A DNA stretch of 64,000 nucleotides, taken from assembly GCF_009909195.1 (NCBI RefSeq), contig NZ_JAAAMU010000006.1, positions 434,001 to 498,000 on the forward strand, written 5' to 3'. Positions 35,669-44,152 of the stretch are shown piece after piece (the first letter of the stretch is position 1; every line of letters begins with the position of its first letter). Origin of the DNA: Paenibacillus sacheonensis (GTDB lineage Bacteria > Bacillota > Bacilli > Paenibacillales > Paenibacillaceae). Both the position numbers and the translations under genes were made by a program. Below the pieces are notes generated by a model. That model worked only from the letters and a program-made list of their open reading frames with translations. It made no database searches and had not been told where the DNA came from.

Positions 35669-35710
35669 ATGTGATGCGACTCCGCCGCGGATGCGGCGTG
35701 TGCGCGGTTA

Positions 35711-36568
35711 TTACGCTTTGTTCGAAGAACCGAACTCGCGCATTTTGCCTACGACGGTCGCTTTGATCGCATCGCGGCCTGGCGTAAGGAATTTACGCGG
35801 ATCGTATACTTCGTCGTTCTTGGCCAATACGGCGCGAACGGCTTTCGTGAACTCGATTTGGTTCTCGGTGTTGACGTTGATTTTCGCCGTGCCGAGGGAG
35901 ATCGATTTCTTGATTTGCTCCGTAGGGATACCTGTGCCGCCGTGAAGAACGAGCGGTACGCCTGCAGTTTGGCAAATTTCTTCCATTTCTTTGAAGCCCA
36001 GGTTAGGCAGGCCTTTGTAAGGACCGTGAACGGAGCCCAGAGCCGGTGCCAAGCAGTCGATGCCCGTGCGGTCAACGAGTTCTTTGCATTCTTTCGGATC
36101 CGCATAGATAACGCCGTCAGCGACTACGTCATCTTCTTGTCCGCCGACCGTTCCCAGCTCGGCTTCAACGGAAATGCCGCGCTCGTGCGCGTAAGCGACG
36201 ACTTCGCTCGTGATGCGGATGTTATCTTCGAAAGGACCGTGCGAAGCATCGATCATGACGGACGTGAAGCCCGCGTCGATCGCTTCTTTGCATTTTTCTA
36301 CGCTGGAACCGTGGTCGAGGTGAATCGCGACCGGTACGGTCACTTTCATTTCTTCGATCAGGGAGCCAACGATTGCCGTAACGACTTTGAAGCCGCCCAT
36401 ATAACGAGCCGCGCCTTCGGATACGCCCAGGATAACCGGGGATTTCTCGGATTCAGCCGCAGCCAGGATCGCTTGCGTCCACTCCAAGTTGTTGATGTTG
36501 AACTGGCCTACAGCGTAACCTTCTTTAAGTGCTTTATCCAGCATGCCTTTCATCGATTCCAATGCCAT
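35711..36568 (-). CDS. fba: class II fructose-1,6-bisphosphate aldolase
   Basis: A 285-residue zinc enzyme of glycolysis and gluconeogenesis, splitting fructose-1,6-bisphosphate to DHAP and glyceraldehyde-3-phosphate. Zinc ligand His83 and catalytic Asp85 are in AIHLDHGSS; the [25 protein letters not shown] and [11 protein letters not shown] blocks hold the other zinc and phosphate ligands. AGGAGG precedes the ATG. Length and motifs match the Bacillus FbaA group rather than tagatose-bisphosphate aldolase, though the two are close. Confidence 0.95.
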   Translation of the reverse strand: MALESMKGMLDKALKEGYAVGQFNINNLEWTQAILAAAESEKSPVILGVSEGAARYMGGFKVVTAIVGSLIEEMKVTVPVAIHLDHGSSVEKCKEAIDAGFTSVMIDASHGPFEDNIRITSEVVAYAHERGISVEAELGTVGGQEDDVVADGVIYADPKECKELVDRTGIDCLAPALGSVHGPYKGLPNLGFKEMEEICQTAGVPLVLHGGTGIPTEQIKKSISLGTAKINVNTENQIEFTKAVRAVLAKNDEVYDPRKFLTPGRDAIKATVVGKMREFGSSNKA

Positions 36569-36635
36569 CAGTACAGCCTCCTACGCCTATTTTACTTTCT
36601 ATAGCCATGCAACTGCGTGCCGACCCATACAGCTT

Positions 36636-36664
36636 ATCATCTCGCATTTGACGTTCTCCGTCAA
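36636..36664 (-). promoter_or_regulatory. candidate promoter of fba
   Basis: On the minus strand TTGACG and GATGAT are 17 bp apart, 68 bp before the start codon. Confidence 0.4.
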
Positions 36665-36902
36665 CTTGTCCGCCCTCGAAATTCCACGATCAATCGACAA
36701 TTTGTCGAAAAATTTTGCGATACGGCAGCGCAAAACTCCGAAAGCCGCGCGTTTTCGCTCCTGTCCCGTATAAGAATGGCGCAGATTCCCATTATCGTTT
36801 TCATCCTAATTTGTCCCGGTTGGTCGCCTGCCATACGTCTCGCCACCTTTACTCTACTCCAGGTATTCCGGTCTGAATGGAGTTTGCGACTGCCTCGTAG
36901 AT

Positions 36903-37090
36903 GAAATAAGTGCATATCTGCAACTATTTCCCGCATTTTTGACTTATATCCTGAAATACGTGCAAATCTGCAATTATTTCGGCTAAGAAGCGACTATTTG
37001 GCGTGTACTCGCAGAAATAAGTGCACCTATGCACTTATTTCATCTAGAACGCCGATTTCGCTGATATTAAGTGCATATTTGCACTTATTA
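36903..37090. repeat. four-hairpin repeat array B2
   Basis: Units at 36903, 36953, 37014 and 37064 (spacing 50, 61, 50) match the units at 28.5 kb; the third is almost a perfect palindrome (GAAATAAGTGCA/TGCACTTATTTC). The rest of the 36569-37280 gap holds the fba promoter, a GGA repeat (37113-37135) and the kinase terminator, no gene. Confidence 0.85.
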
Positions 37091-37179
37091 CAATTCAAGC
37101 CCCTTCTTCTCGGGAGGAGGAGGAGGAGGAGGAGAGAACCCGCGACGTGCCTCCCGGCGTCCACTAAACCCGCTCCCGC

Positions 37180-37221
37180 AAAAAAAAGAGCCCATTCCAA
37201 AGCCATCAAGGCTTGGAACGA
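37180..37221 (-). terminator. terminator of the second YesM/YesN pair
   Basis: On the minus strand GTTCCAAGCC pairs with GGCTTTGGAA, followed by GGGCTC and eight T residues, 60 bp after the kinase stop. Confidence 0.75.
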
Positions 37222-37280
37222 ACCCCTTCCCTCCGCACGTCTGCGCCATTGCGTCTCACCCGCAATCGCCATGCCGTGCC

Positions 37281-39077
37281 TTACGCTCCCTGCCCCAGCT
37301 CCCCGTCCTTCAGAATCGGATGCCGCAGCGAGATGCGCGTCCCTTCGGACGACGTCTCGATGTGCAGCTTGCAGTTGTCGCCAAAATACAGCTTCAGCCG
37401 GTCGTTGACGTTGCGCAGGCCGACGCCTTTGGCGCCTTCCGCCGATTTGCCGTTCGGATCCGAATTCTGCTCCAGCTTCTCGATCACGTCCATCGGGATG
37501 CCGCTGCCGTTGTCGACGAGATCGACGATCAGCTCGTCTCCTTCCCGGCGGGCGCTCAGCAGAATCTTGCCTTGGTCGAAGTTGTCGCGGATGCTGTGCT
37601 GGATCGCGTTCTCGACGAGCGGCTGCAGCAGCAGGCGCAGGAACGGCACGTCCTTCAGCTCGCCGTCGACCGAATAGAGGATCCGAATCGTGCGGCCCAT
37701 CCGCGCCTGTTCGATTTGCACGTACGCCTTGACCTGCTCGATCTCGCGGCCCAGCGTCGTGATTTCCTTGCCTTGGTTCAAGCTTAGCCGCAGCAGATTG
37801 CCGAGCGCGGACACCATCTCGCTGATCTCGCTTCGGCCGTGGTTCTCCGCCTTCCAACGGATCGACTCCAGCGTGTTGTACAGAAAATGCGGGTTGATCT
37901 GGTGGCTCAGCACCTGGAACTCCAGCTCTTTCTTCTGCCGCTCCGCCCGCGACGCGTCCGCGATCAGCCCTTCGATCCTGCGGATCAGGCTGCCGTAGCC
38001 CCGGTACAGCCAGCCGACCTCGTCCTTTCGCGCCGAATGCGGAATGATCTGCTGCAGATTGCCCTCTTCCAGCCGCCGCATGTAGCGGACGAGCCGGACG
38101 ATCGGCTGGGTGAAATACGTGGTAATGTAGAACACCACGCCGATGCAGCAGACCAAATAAACGATCAGGAAGATCACGAGCAGCCGGTTGATCTCCGCGA
38201 TCGTACCCGTCAGTTCGCTCAGCGGCGTCAAGCTCGCGATCGTCCACGGATAGCTGTCCATCCGCACGTAAGTGGCCAGATATTTGCTGCCGTCGATCGT
38301 GACGGTCTGGGAGCCCTGCGCGCCCGAGGCCGTCTGCCGGATAAACCTGCCGGATGGAAACGGATAGCCCGTCCAAGCGTTCGCGTGGGAATCGTAGATG
38401 ACCTTTCCTTCCTCGTCGAGCAGCAGCACCTTCTGATCGGTCATTTTCCCGCTCGGGGAGAAGAACCGCTTGAGCTGGTCCTCCGACAGATCCGTGGCGA
38501 TGATGCCGCGCGGCACCTGGTCGTACAGGCCGGAGAAGCGCTTGATATACGTCAGCAGCGGCCGCTGGTAATTCCCTTCCTCCGGCATCGACAGCCGCCA
38601 GGTCGGACTGACCGTGACGAGCGATTTGCGAAACCACGACTCGTGCTCGACGTCTACCGGTTCGCCGATCGTGCTCATGTAATCCGCGTATTTGGACGGA
38701 TCGATCGGGTATACGTGGAAACGGAACGCATCGACGGACGCCGTCTTCTGATAGATGAGACTGATCAGGCTAAGCGTGAACGCATCTTCCTCCGCGGCGC
38801 TCTCCGGGGGTCGGGACAACAGGCTCTGCAGCTGCTTATTGCCGATGAGATCGTTGATCTGATCGTTCAGCGACTCCAGATAGTTCTCGAAATTCCCCTT
38901 CGACTGCTGCAAATAATTGACGGACGCGGTCATGTTGGCGTTCGAGATGCCTTCGATGGCCTTGATATGCGCGTAGTACGCGAACAATAAAAAAGGGACG
39001 ATAATGATCATGAAGAAGATCAATATCATCCGGTTCCGAAGCGAGGGCGCAAGGCGCAGCGAGACGGGGCTATTCAT
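37281..39077 (-). CDS. sensor histidine kinase (YesM family)
   Basis: A 598-residue membrane kinase. TM1 ~18-37, extracellular dCache-like region ~40-295, TM2 ~296-322, HAMP ~320-372, phospho-acceptor His397 in QINPHFLYNTLE, and HATPase_c with QPLVENAIQHS and GVGLRNVNDRL. It overlaps the end of the response regulator gene by 8 bp, so here the regulator is translated first. Confidence 0.92.
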   Translation of the reverse strand: MNSPVSLRLAPSLRNRMILIFFMIIIVPFLLFAYYAHIKAIEGISNANMTASVNYLQQSKGNFENYLESLNDQINDLIGNKQLQSLLSRPPESAAEEDAFTLSLISLIYQKTASVDAFRFHVYPIDPSKYADYMSTIGEPVDVEHESWFRKSLVTVSPTWRLSMPEEGNYQRPLLTYIKRFSGLYDQVPRGIIATDLSEDQLKRFFSPSGKMTDQKVLLLDEEGKVIYDSHANAWTGYPFPSGRFIRQTASGAQGSQTVTIDGSKYLATYVRMDSYPWTIASLTPLSELTGTIAEINRLLVIFLIVYLVCCIGVVFYITTYFTQPIVRLVRYMRRLEEGNLQQIIPHSARKDEVGWLYRGYGSLIRRIEGLIADASRAERQKKELEFQVLSHQINPHFLYNTLESIRWKAENHGRSEISEMVSALGNLLRLSLNQGKEITTLGREIEQVKAYVQIEQARMGRTIRILYSVDGELKDVPFLRLLLQPLVENAIQHSIRDNFDQGKILLSARREGDELIVDLVDNGSGIPMDVIEKLEQNSDPNGKSAEGAKGVGLRNVNDRLKLYFGDNCKLHIETSSEGTRISLRHPILKDGELGQGA

Positions 39078-40695
39078 TGCCCGCGATTCCCCTCAGCCTG
39101 CGGTACTCCTTCGGCGTATGGCCCGTTTGTTTCTTGAACAGCTTCGTAAAATGAACCGGGTCCTTGTAGCCGACCTCCGAAGACACTTCGTAGATTTTGA
39201 ACTGCACTTCTTCGAGCATCCGTTTCGCCCTCTCCATTCGAATGTCGGTCAAGTATTCGAGAAATGTCTTGCCGGTTTCTTTCTTGAACAGCTTGCTCAG
39301 CCAAACCGGCGTCACATGTACTTCTTCGGCCACGCTTTGCAAAGTCAGCCCGTCCGCGTAGCGAATCCGGATGAATTTCTCCGCGCCCTGGATGATTTGG
39401 CACGGCGAGACGCTCTGCGTGCGGAAGCCCGCGGCCACGGTCAGCAGGAACTGCTCCGCCTGCTCCTTCAGCGACTCCAGCGTATCGTACTGTTCCAGCC
39501 GCTCCCAGACCGCCATCGGGTTCCGCTCCCAGGTCCGGTCCGTCCATCCGTGCTGCCACGCTTTCTTGAACACGTCGAGGAGCCATTCGAAGATCCGCTG
39601 CTGAATGTCCCGAATCTGCGTGAACGACCAGCATTGGACCATCTCCACGAACGGCTCCATCGCCGCCCGGATCTCGTCGTCCGTTCCGTAGCGGATCAGG
39701 TCGAGCACCTCCGCCGGCTGCCGGATCGAAGGATTTTCCTGCTCCGCCTCGCTCTCCCAGCCCAATCCCGTGAGCAGGCGGTTGCCGCCGTAGACGGCCT
39801 TCTGTTCCAAAATCTCCTCGGTTTCCGTATACATCGCATTGAGACCGCTTGCACAATCCGTCGTCGAACAGAGCGCCGCGCTCACATTCACCTTGACGAA
39901 TTGATTGATGCGGCGGATGCTCAGCTGGCCTAGCTCCTTGTACGCCTCCAGCCTGGCCGCATCCGGGCAGTCCAGCAGCAGCACCCAGCGATTCTTGGCA
40001 TCGGCGTAGAGCACGGAACGGTAGGCGCAGTCCTCCTCCAGCGTTTGGCGCACGACATTGCCGATGCCGAACAAGATGAGGCTCCGTTCATTGCGGTTCT
40101 CGACCGCTTTCAGGTCGTCGACCTCGATCAGCAGAAGCGAAAGCCGATCCTCGAGCAGCCAATCCAACTCCAGCGTGCGGAGCCGATGCGCGATTCTCGT
40201 CTCGCGGTAGGCATTGTATTTGAATTCGACCAGCTCGCGCAGCACTTCCTCGCGCATCTTCGGCAGCGCGTTCTGCACATGCGATTGGAGCAGCATCTCG
40301 TTGTCGCGGTCGCGCTTCTCCTTCTGCAGCTGATCGATCGTTCTCGTCAAAATGTCGCCGAGCTCCGCCGTATTGATCGGCTTGAGCAGATAATCCATCG
40401 CGCCGAGCTTCATCGCGCTGCGGACCATCTCGAAATCGTCGTACCCGCTGATGACGATCGCTTTCCAGCCGCCGTCCCGTTCGGCCGTATAGTGCTCGAT
40501 CAACTCGAGCCCCGACATCCGCTTCATGCGGATATCCGTCAAGATCAGATCGGGCCTGCGCAGCCTGGCCAATTCGAGCGCCGTGTCGCCGTCGTCGGCG
40601 GTGATGACCTCGGCGATTCCGTAATCTCCCCAAGAAAAATTCCGGCGCAGCCCTTCGCGGATCTCCCATTCATCGTCAACGATCAGAACCAGCAT
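39070..40695 (-). CDS. AraC-type response regulator (YesN family)
   Basis: A 541-residue response regulator. Receiver ~1-120 with D7/D8, phosphoacceptor Asp54 (LILTDIRMK) and LLKPI; a long middle region (~130-420) with a degenerate GGDEF-like look (RLSLLLIEVDDLKAV); and a C-terminal AraC DNA-binding domain (SVAEEVHVTPVWLSKLFKKETG and YEVSSEVGYKDPVHFTKLFKKQTG). No transport genes sit next to it, so its targets may be elsewhere, such as the sugar locus at 19-30 kb (inference). Confidence 0.92.
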   Translation of the reverse strand: MLVLIVDDEWEIREGLRRNFSWGDYGIAEVITADDGDTALELARLRRPDLILTDIRMKRMSGLELIEHYTAERDGGWKAIVISGYDDFEMVRSAMKLGAMDYLLKPINTAELGDILTRTIDQLQKEKRDRDNEMLLQSHVQNALPKMREEVLRELVEFKYNAYRETRIAHRLRTLELDWLLEDRLSLLLIEVDDLKAVENRNERSLILFGIGNVVRQTLEEDCAYRSVLYADAKNRWVLLLDCPDAARLEAYKELGQLSIRRINQFVKVNVSAALCSTTDCASGLNAMYTETEEILEQKAVYGGNRLLTGLGWESEAEQENPSIRQPAEVLDLIRYGTDDEIRAAMEPFVEMVQCWSFTQIRDIQQRIFEWLLDVFKKAWQHGWTDRTWERNPMAVWERLEQYDTLESLKEQAEQFLLTVAAGFRTQSVSPCQIIQGAEKFIRIRYADGLTLQSVAEEVHVTPVWLSKLFKKETGKTFLEYLTDIRMERAKRMLEEVQFKIYEVSSEVGYKDPVHFTKLFKKQTGHTPKEYRRLRGIAGNE

Positions 40696-40946
40696 CGCGC
40701 CCCCGCCTTTTCCCTTTTGTTTCCGCCATCATATAACGCGGGACGGCCCTGCACAAGGAGTAGATCTTGGCTTTTATAGAGGGGATTCTATCTTCTTTTC
40801 GAAAGTTGGGGACATGATCGACCCGGATGCATCGATTCGTTGAGCTGCCTGGGGGACTGCTGGGGCGGGTTTATCCCGTCTTCCCATCCTGCCGCTTTAT
40901 GGATATGATGGTTGAAACCCATATCCCTGTCTCTGGAGGTGCCGCA

Positions 40947-41345
40947 ATGACAATCGTATATAAAATGAACGCGCCGCTTCGCGCCCAAGACGTATCGGAT
41001 GTATTTCGAAGCGCCGGGATGAAGCGTCCCGTCGATGATCTCGAGCGAATCCAGCGCATGATCGATCATGCGGATGCCACCGTCTCCGCGTGGGAGAACG
41101 AGCAATTGATCGGCATCGCAAGAGCGGTGACGGATTTCTCTTATTGCTGCTACTTATCGGATCTGGCGGTCCATCTCGATTACCAGAAGTCCGGCGTCGG
41201 AACCGAGCTGATCGCCCGGATGCGCGATCACTTGGGGGACGAGGTGTCCATGGTGCTGCTGTCCGCGCCGGCCGCCATGGAGTATTATCCGCGGATCGGC
41301 TTCAAGAAGGCGGAGAATGCCTTTCTGATACCGCGGGGGAAATGA
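40947..41345 (+). CDS. GNAT family N-acetyltransferase
   Basis: A 132-residue acetyltransferase. The acetyl-CoA loop is seen in VHLDYQKSGVGTELIARM (Q-K-S-G-V-G-T), and MEYYPRIGFKKAENAF is the usual C-terminal motif of the YitI/PanZ-like group. GGAGGTG lies 5 nt before the ATG at 40947; the frame runs 40 codons further up without a ribosome site. Substrate unknown. Confidence 0.87.
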   Translation: MTIVYKMNAPLRAQDVSDVFRSAGMKRPVDDLERIQRMIDHADATVSAWENEQLIGIARAVTDFSYCCYLSDLAVHLDYQKSGVGTELIARMRDHLGDEVSMVLLSAPAAMEYYPRIGFKKAENAFLIPRGK

Positions 41346-41374
41346 GATTCGGGCACTTGCTTTGGAGCCAAAAG

Positions 41375-41416
41375 AAAGCCGGGATGGACAGGTTTGCCTG
41401 TTCCATCCCGGCTTTT
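41375..41416 (+). terminator. intrinsic terminator of the GNAT gene
   Basis: AAAGCCGGGATGGACAGG pairs with CCTGT.CCATCCCGGCTTTT, 30 bp after the stop. Confidence 0.9.
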
Positions 41417-41419
41417 GCA

Positions 41420-41878
41420 TTTGTGCTGTAGCGCAGCTTTTCGCGCCTCGGGCGGCCCATCCGCGCTGAATTTGTGCTGTAGCGCAGCTTTTTGCCCCTC
41501 GGGCGGTCCTTTCGCGCTGATTTTGTGCTGTGGTGCAGTTTTTCGCGTCTTGGGCGGCCCAGCCGCGCTAAATTTGTGCTGTGACGCAGCTTTTTGCCGC
41601 TCGAGCGGTCCTTTCGCGCTGAATTTGTGCTGTGGCGCAGCTTTTCGCGCCTTGGGCGGCTCTTCCGGGCCGAATTTGTGCTGTGACGCAGCTTTTAACG
41701 CCTCGGGTGGCCCAGTCGCGCTGAATTTCTGCTGTACAGCAGCTTTTCCCGCCTCGGGCGGCCCATTCGCGCTGAAATTATGCTGTATAGCAGCTTTTTC
41801 CGCCTCGGGTAGCCCAGCCGCGCCGAATTTGTGCTGTAGCGCAGCTTTTCGCGCCTCGCGCGCATCGGACAGCACCAA
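41420..41878. repeat. 51-bp-period hairpin array C2 (nine units, perfect register)
   Basis: Nine units begin at 41420 and every 51 bp to 41828 with no insertion or deletion. The consensus opens TTTGTGCTGTAGCGCAGC and goes on TTTTCGCGCCTCGGGCGG. GCTG..CAGC forms a hairpin in each unit, and the changes among units collect in its loop (AGC, GGT, GAC, GGC, ACA, ATA). Because 51 is a multiple of three, both strands stay open (17-residue repeats such as QHKFSA..GPPEA on the minus strand), but neither frame has a credible start or neighbour role. Confidence 0.88.
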
Positions 41879-41921
41879 ACCAGCAGCCAGCGCCACGTGC
41901 AGCCCTACGCGGCCAAAAACA

Positions 41922-41954
41922 GAACTGCCGAGGCAATCATGGCCTCGGCAGTTC
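41922..41954 (-). terminator. terminator of the peroxiredoxin operon
   Basis: GAACTGCCGAGGC pairs with GCCTCGGCAGTTC, and the minus strand continues TGTTTTTGG. Confidence 0.85.
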
Positions 41955-42028
41955 GTTCTTTCCAAACCTAACTGCGGCGCCGCATCGAGTCTCCAGCCGC
42001 GACGCTCCAGCCACAATTTTCGCCGGCG

Positions 42029-42592
42029 TTAGCCCAGCGTTTTGTCTCCCGGCTTCCAGTTGACCGGGCACAGTCCGCCCGATTGAAGCGCTTGGAGCAC
42101 GCGGATCGTCTCGTCGACGCTGCGGCCGACGTTCATGTCCGTGACGACCTGGTAACGCAGGATGCCCTCGGGATCGATGATGAACAGGCCGCGATTAGCC
42201 GCGCCTTCCTCGTTCAAGATGCCGTAGGCATGCGCCGTCTCCTTGGTGAAGTCCGACGCGATCGGGAATTGGATCGGACCGATGCCGTTCTGGTCGATCG
42301 GCGTCTCGATCCAGGCTTTATGCGTGTACACGCTGTCCACGGACGCGCCGACGATGTCGCAGTTCAGCGCCTTGAATTGCTCGCTGCTGCTGCTGAAGCC
42401 GATGATCTCGGTCGGGCAGACGAACGTGAAGTCGTATGGCCAGAAGAAAAGCACGAGCCATTTGCCGCGGTAATCGGAGAGCGACACGGTTTCGTCGAGC
42501 GTGTCCAAATTTTTGGTCGAAGGCAGCTTGAAATCCGGCGCGGGCAAGCCGACTTTAGCGAAAGGATAAACGGTCGTTGGGGATGTAGTCAT
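42029..42592 (-). CDS. 2-Cys peroxiredoxin (AhpC/Prx1 type)
   Basis: A 187-residue thiol peroxidase that reduces peroxides using thioredoxin or a related donor. The peroxidatic Cys59 is in FTFVCPTEI, the resolving Cys175 in GGLCPVNWKPGDKTL. It is the third gene after trxB and a glutaredoxin-like gene on the minus strand, which provide the electrons. It is not followed by ahpF, so trxB is the likely reductase. Confidence 0.93.
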   Translation of the reverse strand: MTTSPTTVYPFAKVGLPAPDFKLPSTKNLDTLDETVSLSDYRGKWLVLFFWPYDFTFVCPTEIIGFSSSSEQFKALNCDIVGASVDSVYTHKAWIETPIDQNGIGPIQFPIASDFTKETAHAYGILNEEGAANRGLFIIDPEGILRYQVVTDMNVGRSVDETIRVLQALQSGGLCPVNWKPGDKTLG

Positions 42593-42695
42593 GATTAATG
42601 TAGTCCTCCTGATTGTTATGGTGTATGGGAATGGTTCCCGTATTGGCGTTTTGCCGATTCGTTCCGGATTGGGTTAACTGGCAGGCAATCAAGAA

Positions 42696-42944
42696 TTAGG
42701 ATTGCCATTCGGCGAGCGCGCGATTCAGCTCCACTTGATTAAAGCCAAGAATGCTGCGCTCTCCGACGACCGTCACGGGTACGGAACGCAGGCCCGTATT
42801 CCACAGCTCTTCGCCGTACTGGTCGTTCAGGTCGATATTGCGTTCTTCGTAGGTCACGCCGCGGTCGCTTAGGAACGACTTGACCTGCTTGCAGTAATTG
42901 CAATGCGTGCTCGTGTATATAATAACGGGGTTGGTAGTGGACAT
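42696..42944 (-). CDS. glutaredoxin-like (NrdH-type) thiol redox protein
   Basis: An 82-residue thioredoxin-fold protein with active site C15-N-Y-C18, the cis-Pro loop SVPVTVVGE and the GFNQVELNRAL end typical of NrdH-like glutaredoxins, which are reduced by thioredoxin reductase rather than glutathione. It lies 30 bp after trxB and 103 bp before the peroxiredoxin. It may be the carrier between the two. Confidence 0.88.
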   Translation of the reverse strand: MSTTNPVIIYTSTHCNYCKQVKSFLSDRGVTYEERNIDLNDQYGEELWNTGLRSVPVTVVGERSILGFNQVELNRALAEWQS

Positions 42945-42974
42945 GTTCGTTGCCTCCTTAGGTTGTTTTACACA

Positions 42975-43934
42975 TTAAACGGACGCGGCTTCAGCTTCCG
43001 CTGCTTCATGGATTTCATTCGCCTCGAGGAAACGCTCGCAGTCGAGCGCGGCCATGCAGCCCGTTCCGGCGGCGCTGATCGCTTGGCGGTACCGGCTGTC
43101 CTGCACGTCGCCGCAGGCGAAGATGCCCGGAACATTGGTTTCGGTCGTGCCCGGATTCACGGCCAGATAACCATGATCGTCCGTCGTCAATTGACCGCCG
43201 AGAAACTTCGTATTCGGCGAATGGCCGATGGCGATGAAGATGCCGTCCGTCGCCAGCAGCTCTTCTTCGCCGGTTTCGTTGTTCAGTACGCGCAGCCCCT
43301 TCAGGCCGGCATCGTCCGCGACGACCTCGAGCGGCGTCCGGTTAAGCGCCCAGCTGATTTTGCCGTTGTCGCGCGCACGATTCTGCATGATCTTAGAAGC
43401 GCGAAGCTCGGCGCGGCGGTTAACGACGACGACCTCGGACGCGAAACGGGTGAGGAAGTTCGCTTCCTCCATGGCGGAGTCGCCGCCGCCGACCACGATG
43501 ATTTTCTTCCCGCGATAGAAGAAGCCGTCGCAGGTGGCGCAGGTGCTGACGCCCCGTCCAACGTTCTCCCGCTCGCCCGGAATACCCAAGTACTTGGCGG
43601 AAGCGCCGGTCGAGATGATCAGCGTCTCGGCTTGCAGCTCGCCCTGTCCTTCGACTTGCAGCGTGAACGGACGCTTGGAGGTATCGATGCCAGTTACCCA
43701 GCCCGTCCTGAATTCGGCGCCGAAGCGTTCGGCTTGCTTGCGCATGTTATCCATCAAGTCCGGACCGAGGATGCCGTCCGGGAAGCCCGGGAAATTCTCG
43801 ACCTCCGTCGTCGTCGTCAGTTGCCCGCCGGGCTCCGGTCCTTCGATGATAAGCGGGTTCAGGTTCGCCCGGGCCAGATAGATAGCGGCCGTCAGCCCCG
43901 CGGGCCCGGTTCCTACGATAATCGTTTTGCGCAT
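42975..43934 (-). CDS. trxB: thioredoxin-disulfide reductase
   Basis: A 319-residue FAD/NADPH enzyme. The FAD motif GTGPAGLTAA is at residues 8-17, the redox-active C132-A-T-C135 in STCATCDGFF, the NADPH motif GGGDSAMEEA after it, and GIFACGDV at the C-terminal FAD site. GGAGG precedes the ATG. First gene of the thiol operon; a PerR/Fur-type box lies 23 bp upstream. Confidence 0.95.
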   Translation of the reverse strand: MRKTIIVGTGPAGLTAAIYLARANLNPLIIEGPEPGGQLTTTTEVENFPGFPDGILGPDLMDNMRKQAERFGAEFRTGWVTGIDTSKRPFTLQVEGQGELQAETLIISTGASAKYLGIPGERENVGRGVSTCATCDGFFYRGKKIIVVGGGDSAMEEANFLTRFASEVVVVNRRAELRASKIMQNRARDNGKISWALNRTPLEVVADDAGLKGLRVLNNETGEEELLATDGIFIAIGHSPNTKFLGGQLTTDDHGYLAVNPGTTETNVPGIFACGDVQDSRYRQAISAAGTGCMAALDCERFLEANEIHEAAEAEAASV

Positions 43935-43956
43935 GATGATTTCCTCCGTTTTATAT

Positions 43957-43971
43957 TTAGATTTAGTTTAA
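43957..43971. promoter_or_regulatory. PerR/Fur-type box upstream of trxB
   Basis: TTAGATTTAGTTTAA matches the 7-1-7 PerR box TTATAAT-n-ATTATAA at 10 of 14 positions and equals, bar one base, the site at 45494 upstream of the perR-like gene. Its place just before the ribosome site fits repression. Confidence 0.5.
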
Positions 43972-44097
43972 ATATTGGCGTTGAAAAAATCATACCATCC
44001 ATGCGCACGGCTTGCATGAAGGTATGATGAAGGCTTCATAAAGGGTTGATGAAGAGATGATAAAGGTTTGATGAAGCCGCGTTGAACGGACGGAAAC

Positions 44098-44144
44098 AAA
44101 AAAGGCGACGCACCCGACCGACCCTGCGGTCGCGATGCTCGCCT
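44098..44144 (-). terminator. terminator of the perR-like/regulator operon
   Basis: On the minus strand AAGGCGA..TCGCCTT with inner GACCGC/GCGGTC-like pairing is followed by TTTTTTG, 9 bp after the stop. Confidence 0.75.
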
Positions 44145-44152
44145 TGAATCTG

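Noticed and set aside
37027-38637. 536-codon minus-strand frame
   Set aside because: It is an out-of-frame shadow inside the histidine kinase gene, which has full kinase motifs.
39070-40695. Idea that the response regulator middle part is an active GGDEF domain
   Set aside because: The stretch RLSLLLIEVDDLKAV resembles the family fold but no GGDEF or similar catalytic motif follows.
41285-42032. Two opposed ORFs (minus with QHKFSA..GPPEA repeats, plus with LCCSAAF repeats) over the 51-bp array
   Set aside because: Openness follows from the 51-bp period; both run into neighbouring terminators or genes, lack ribosome sites, and variation falls in hairpin loops.
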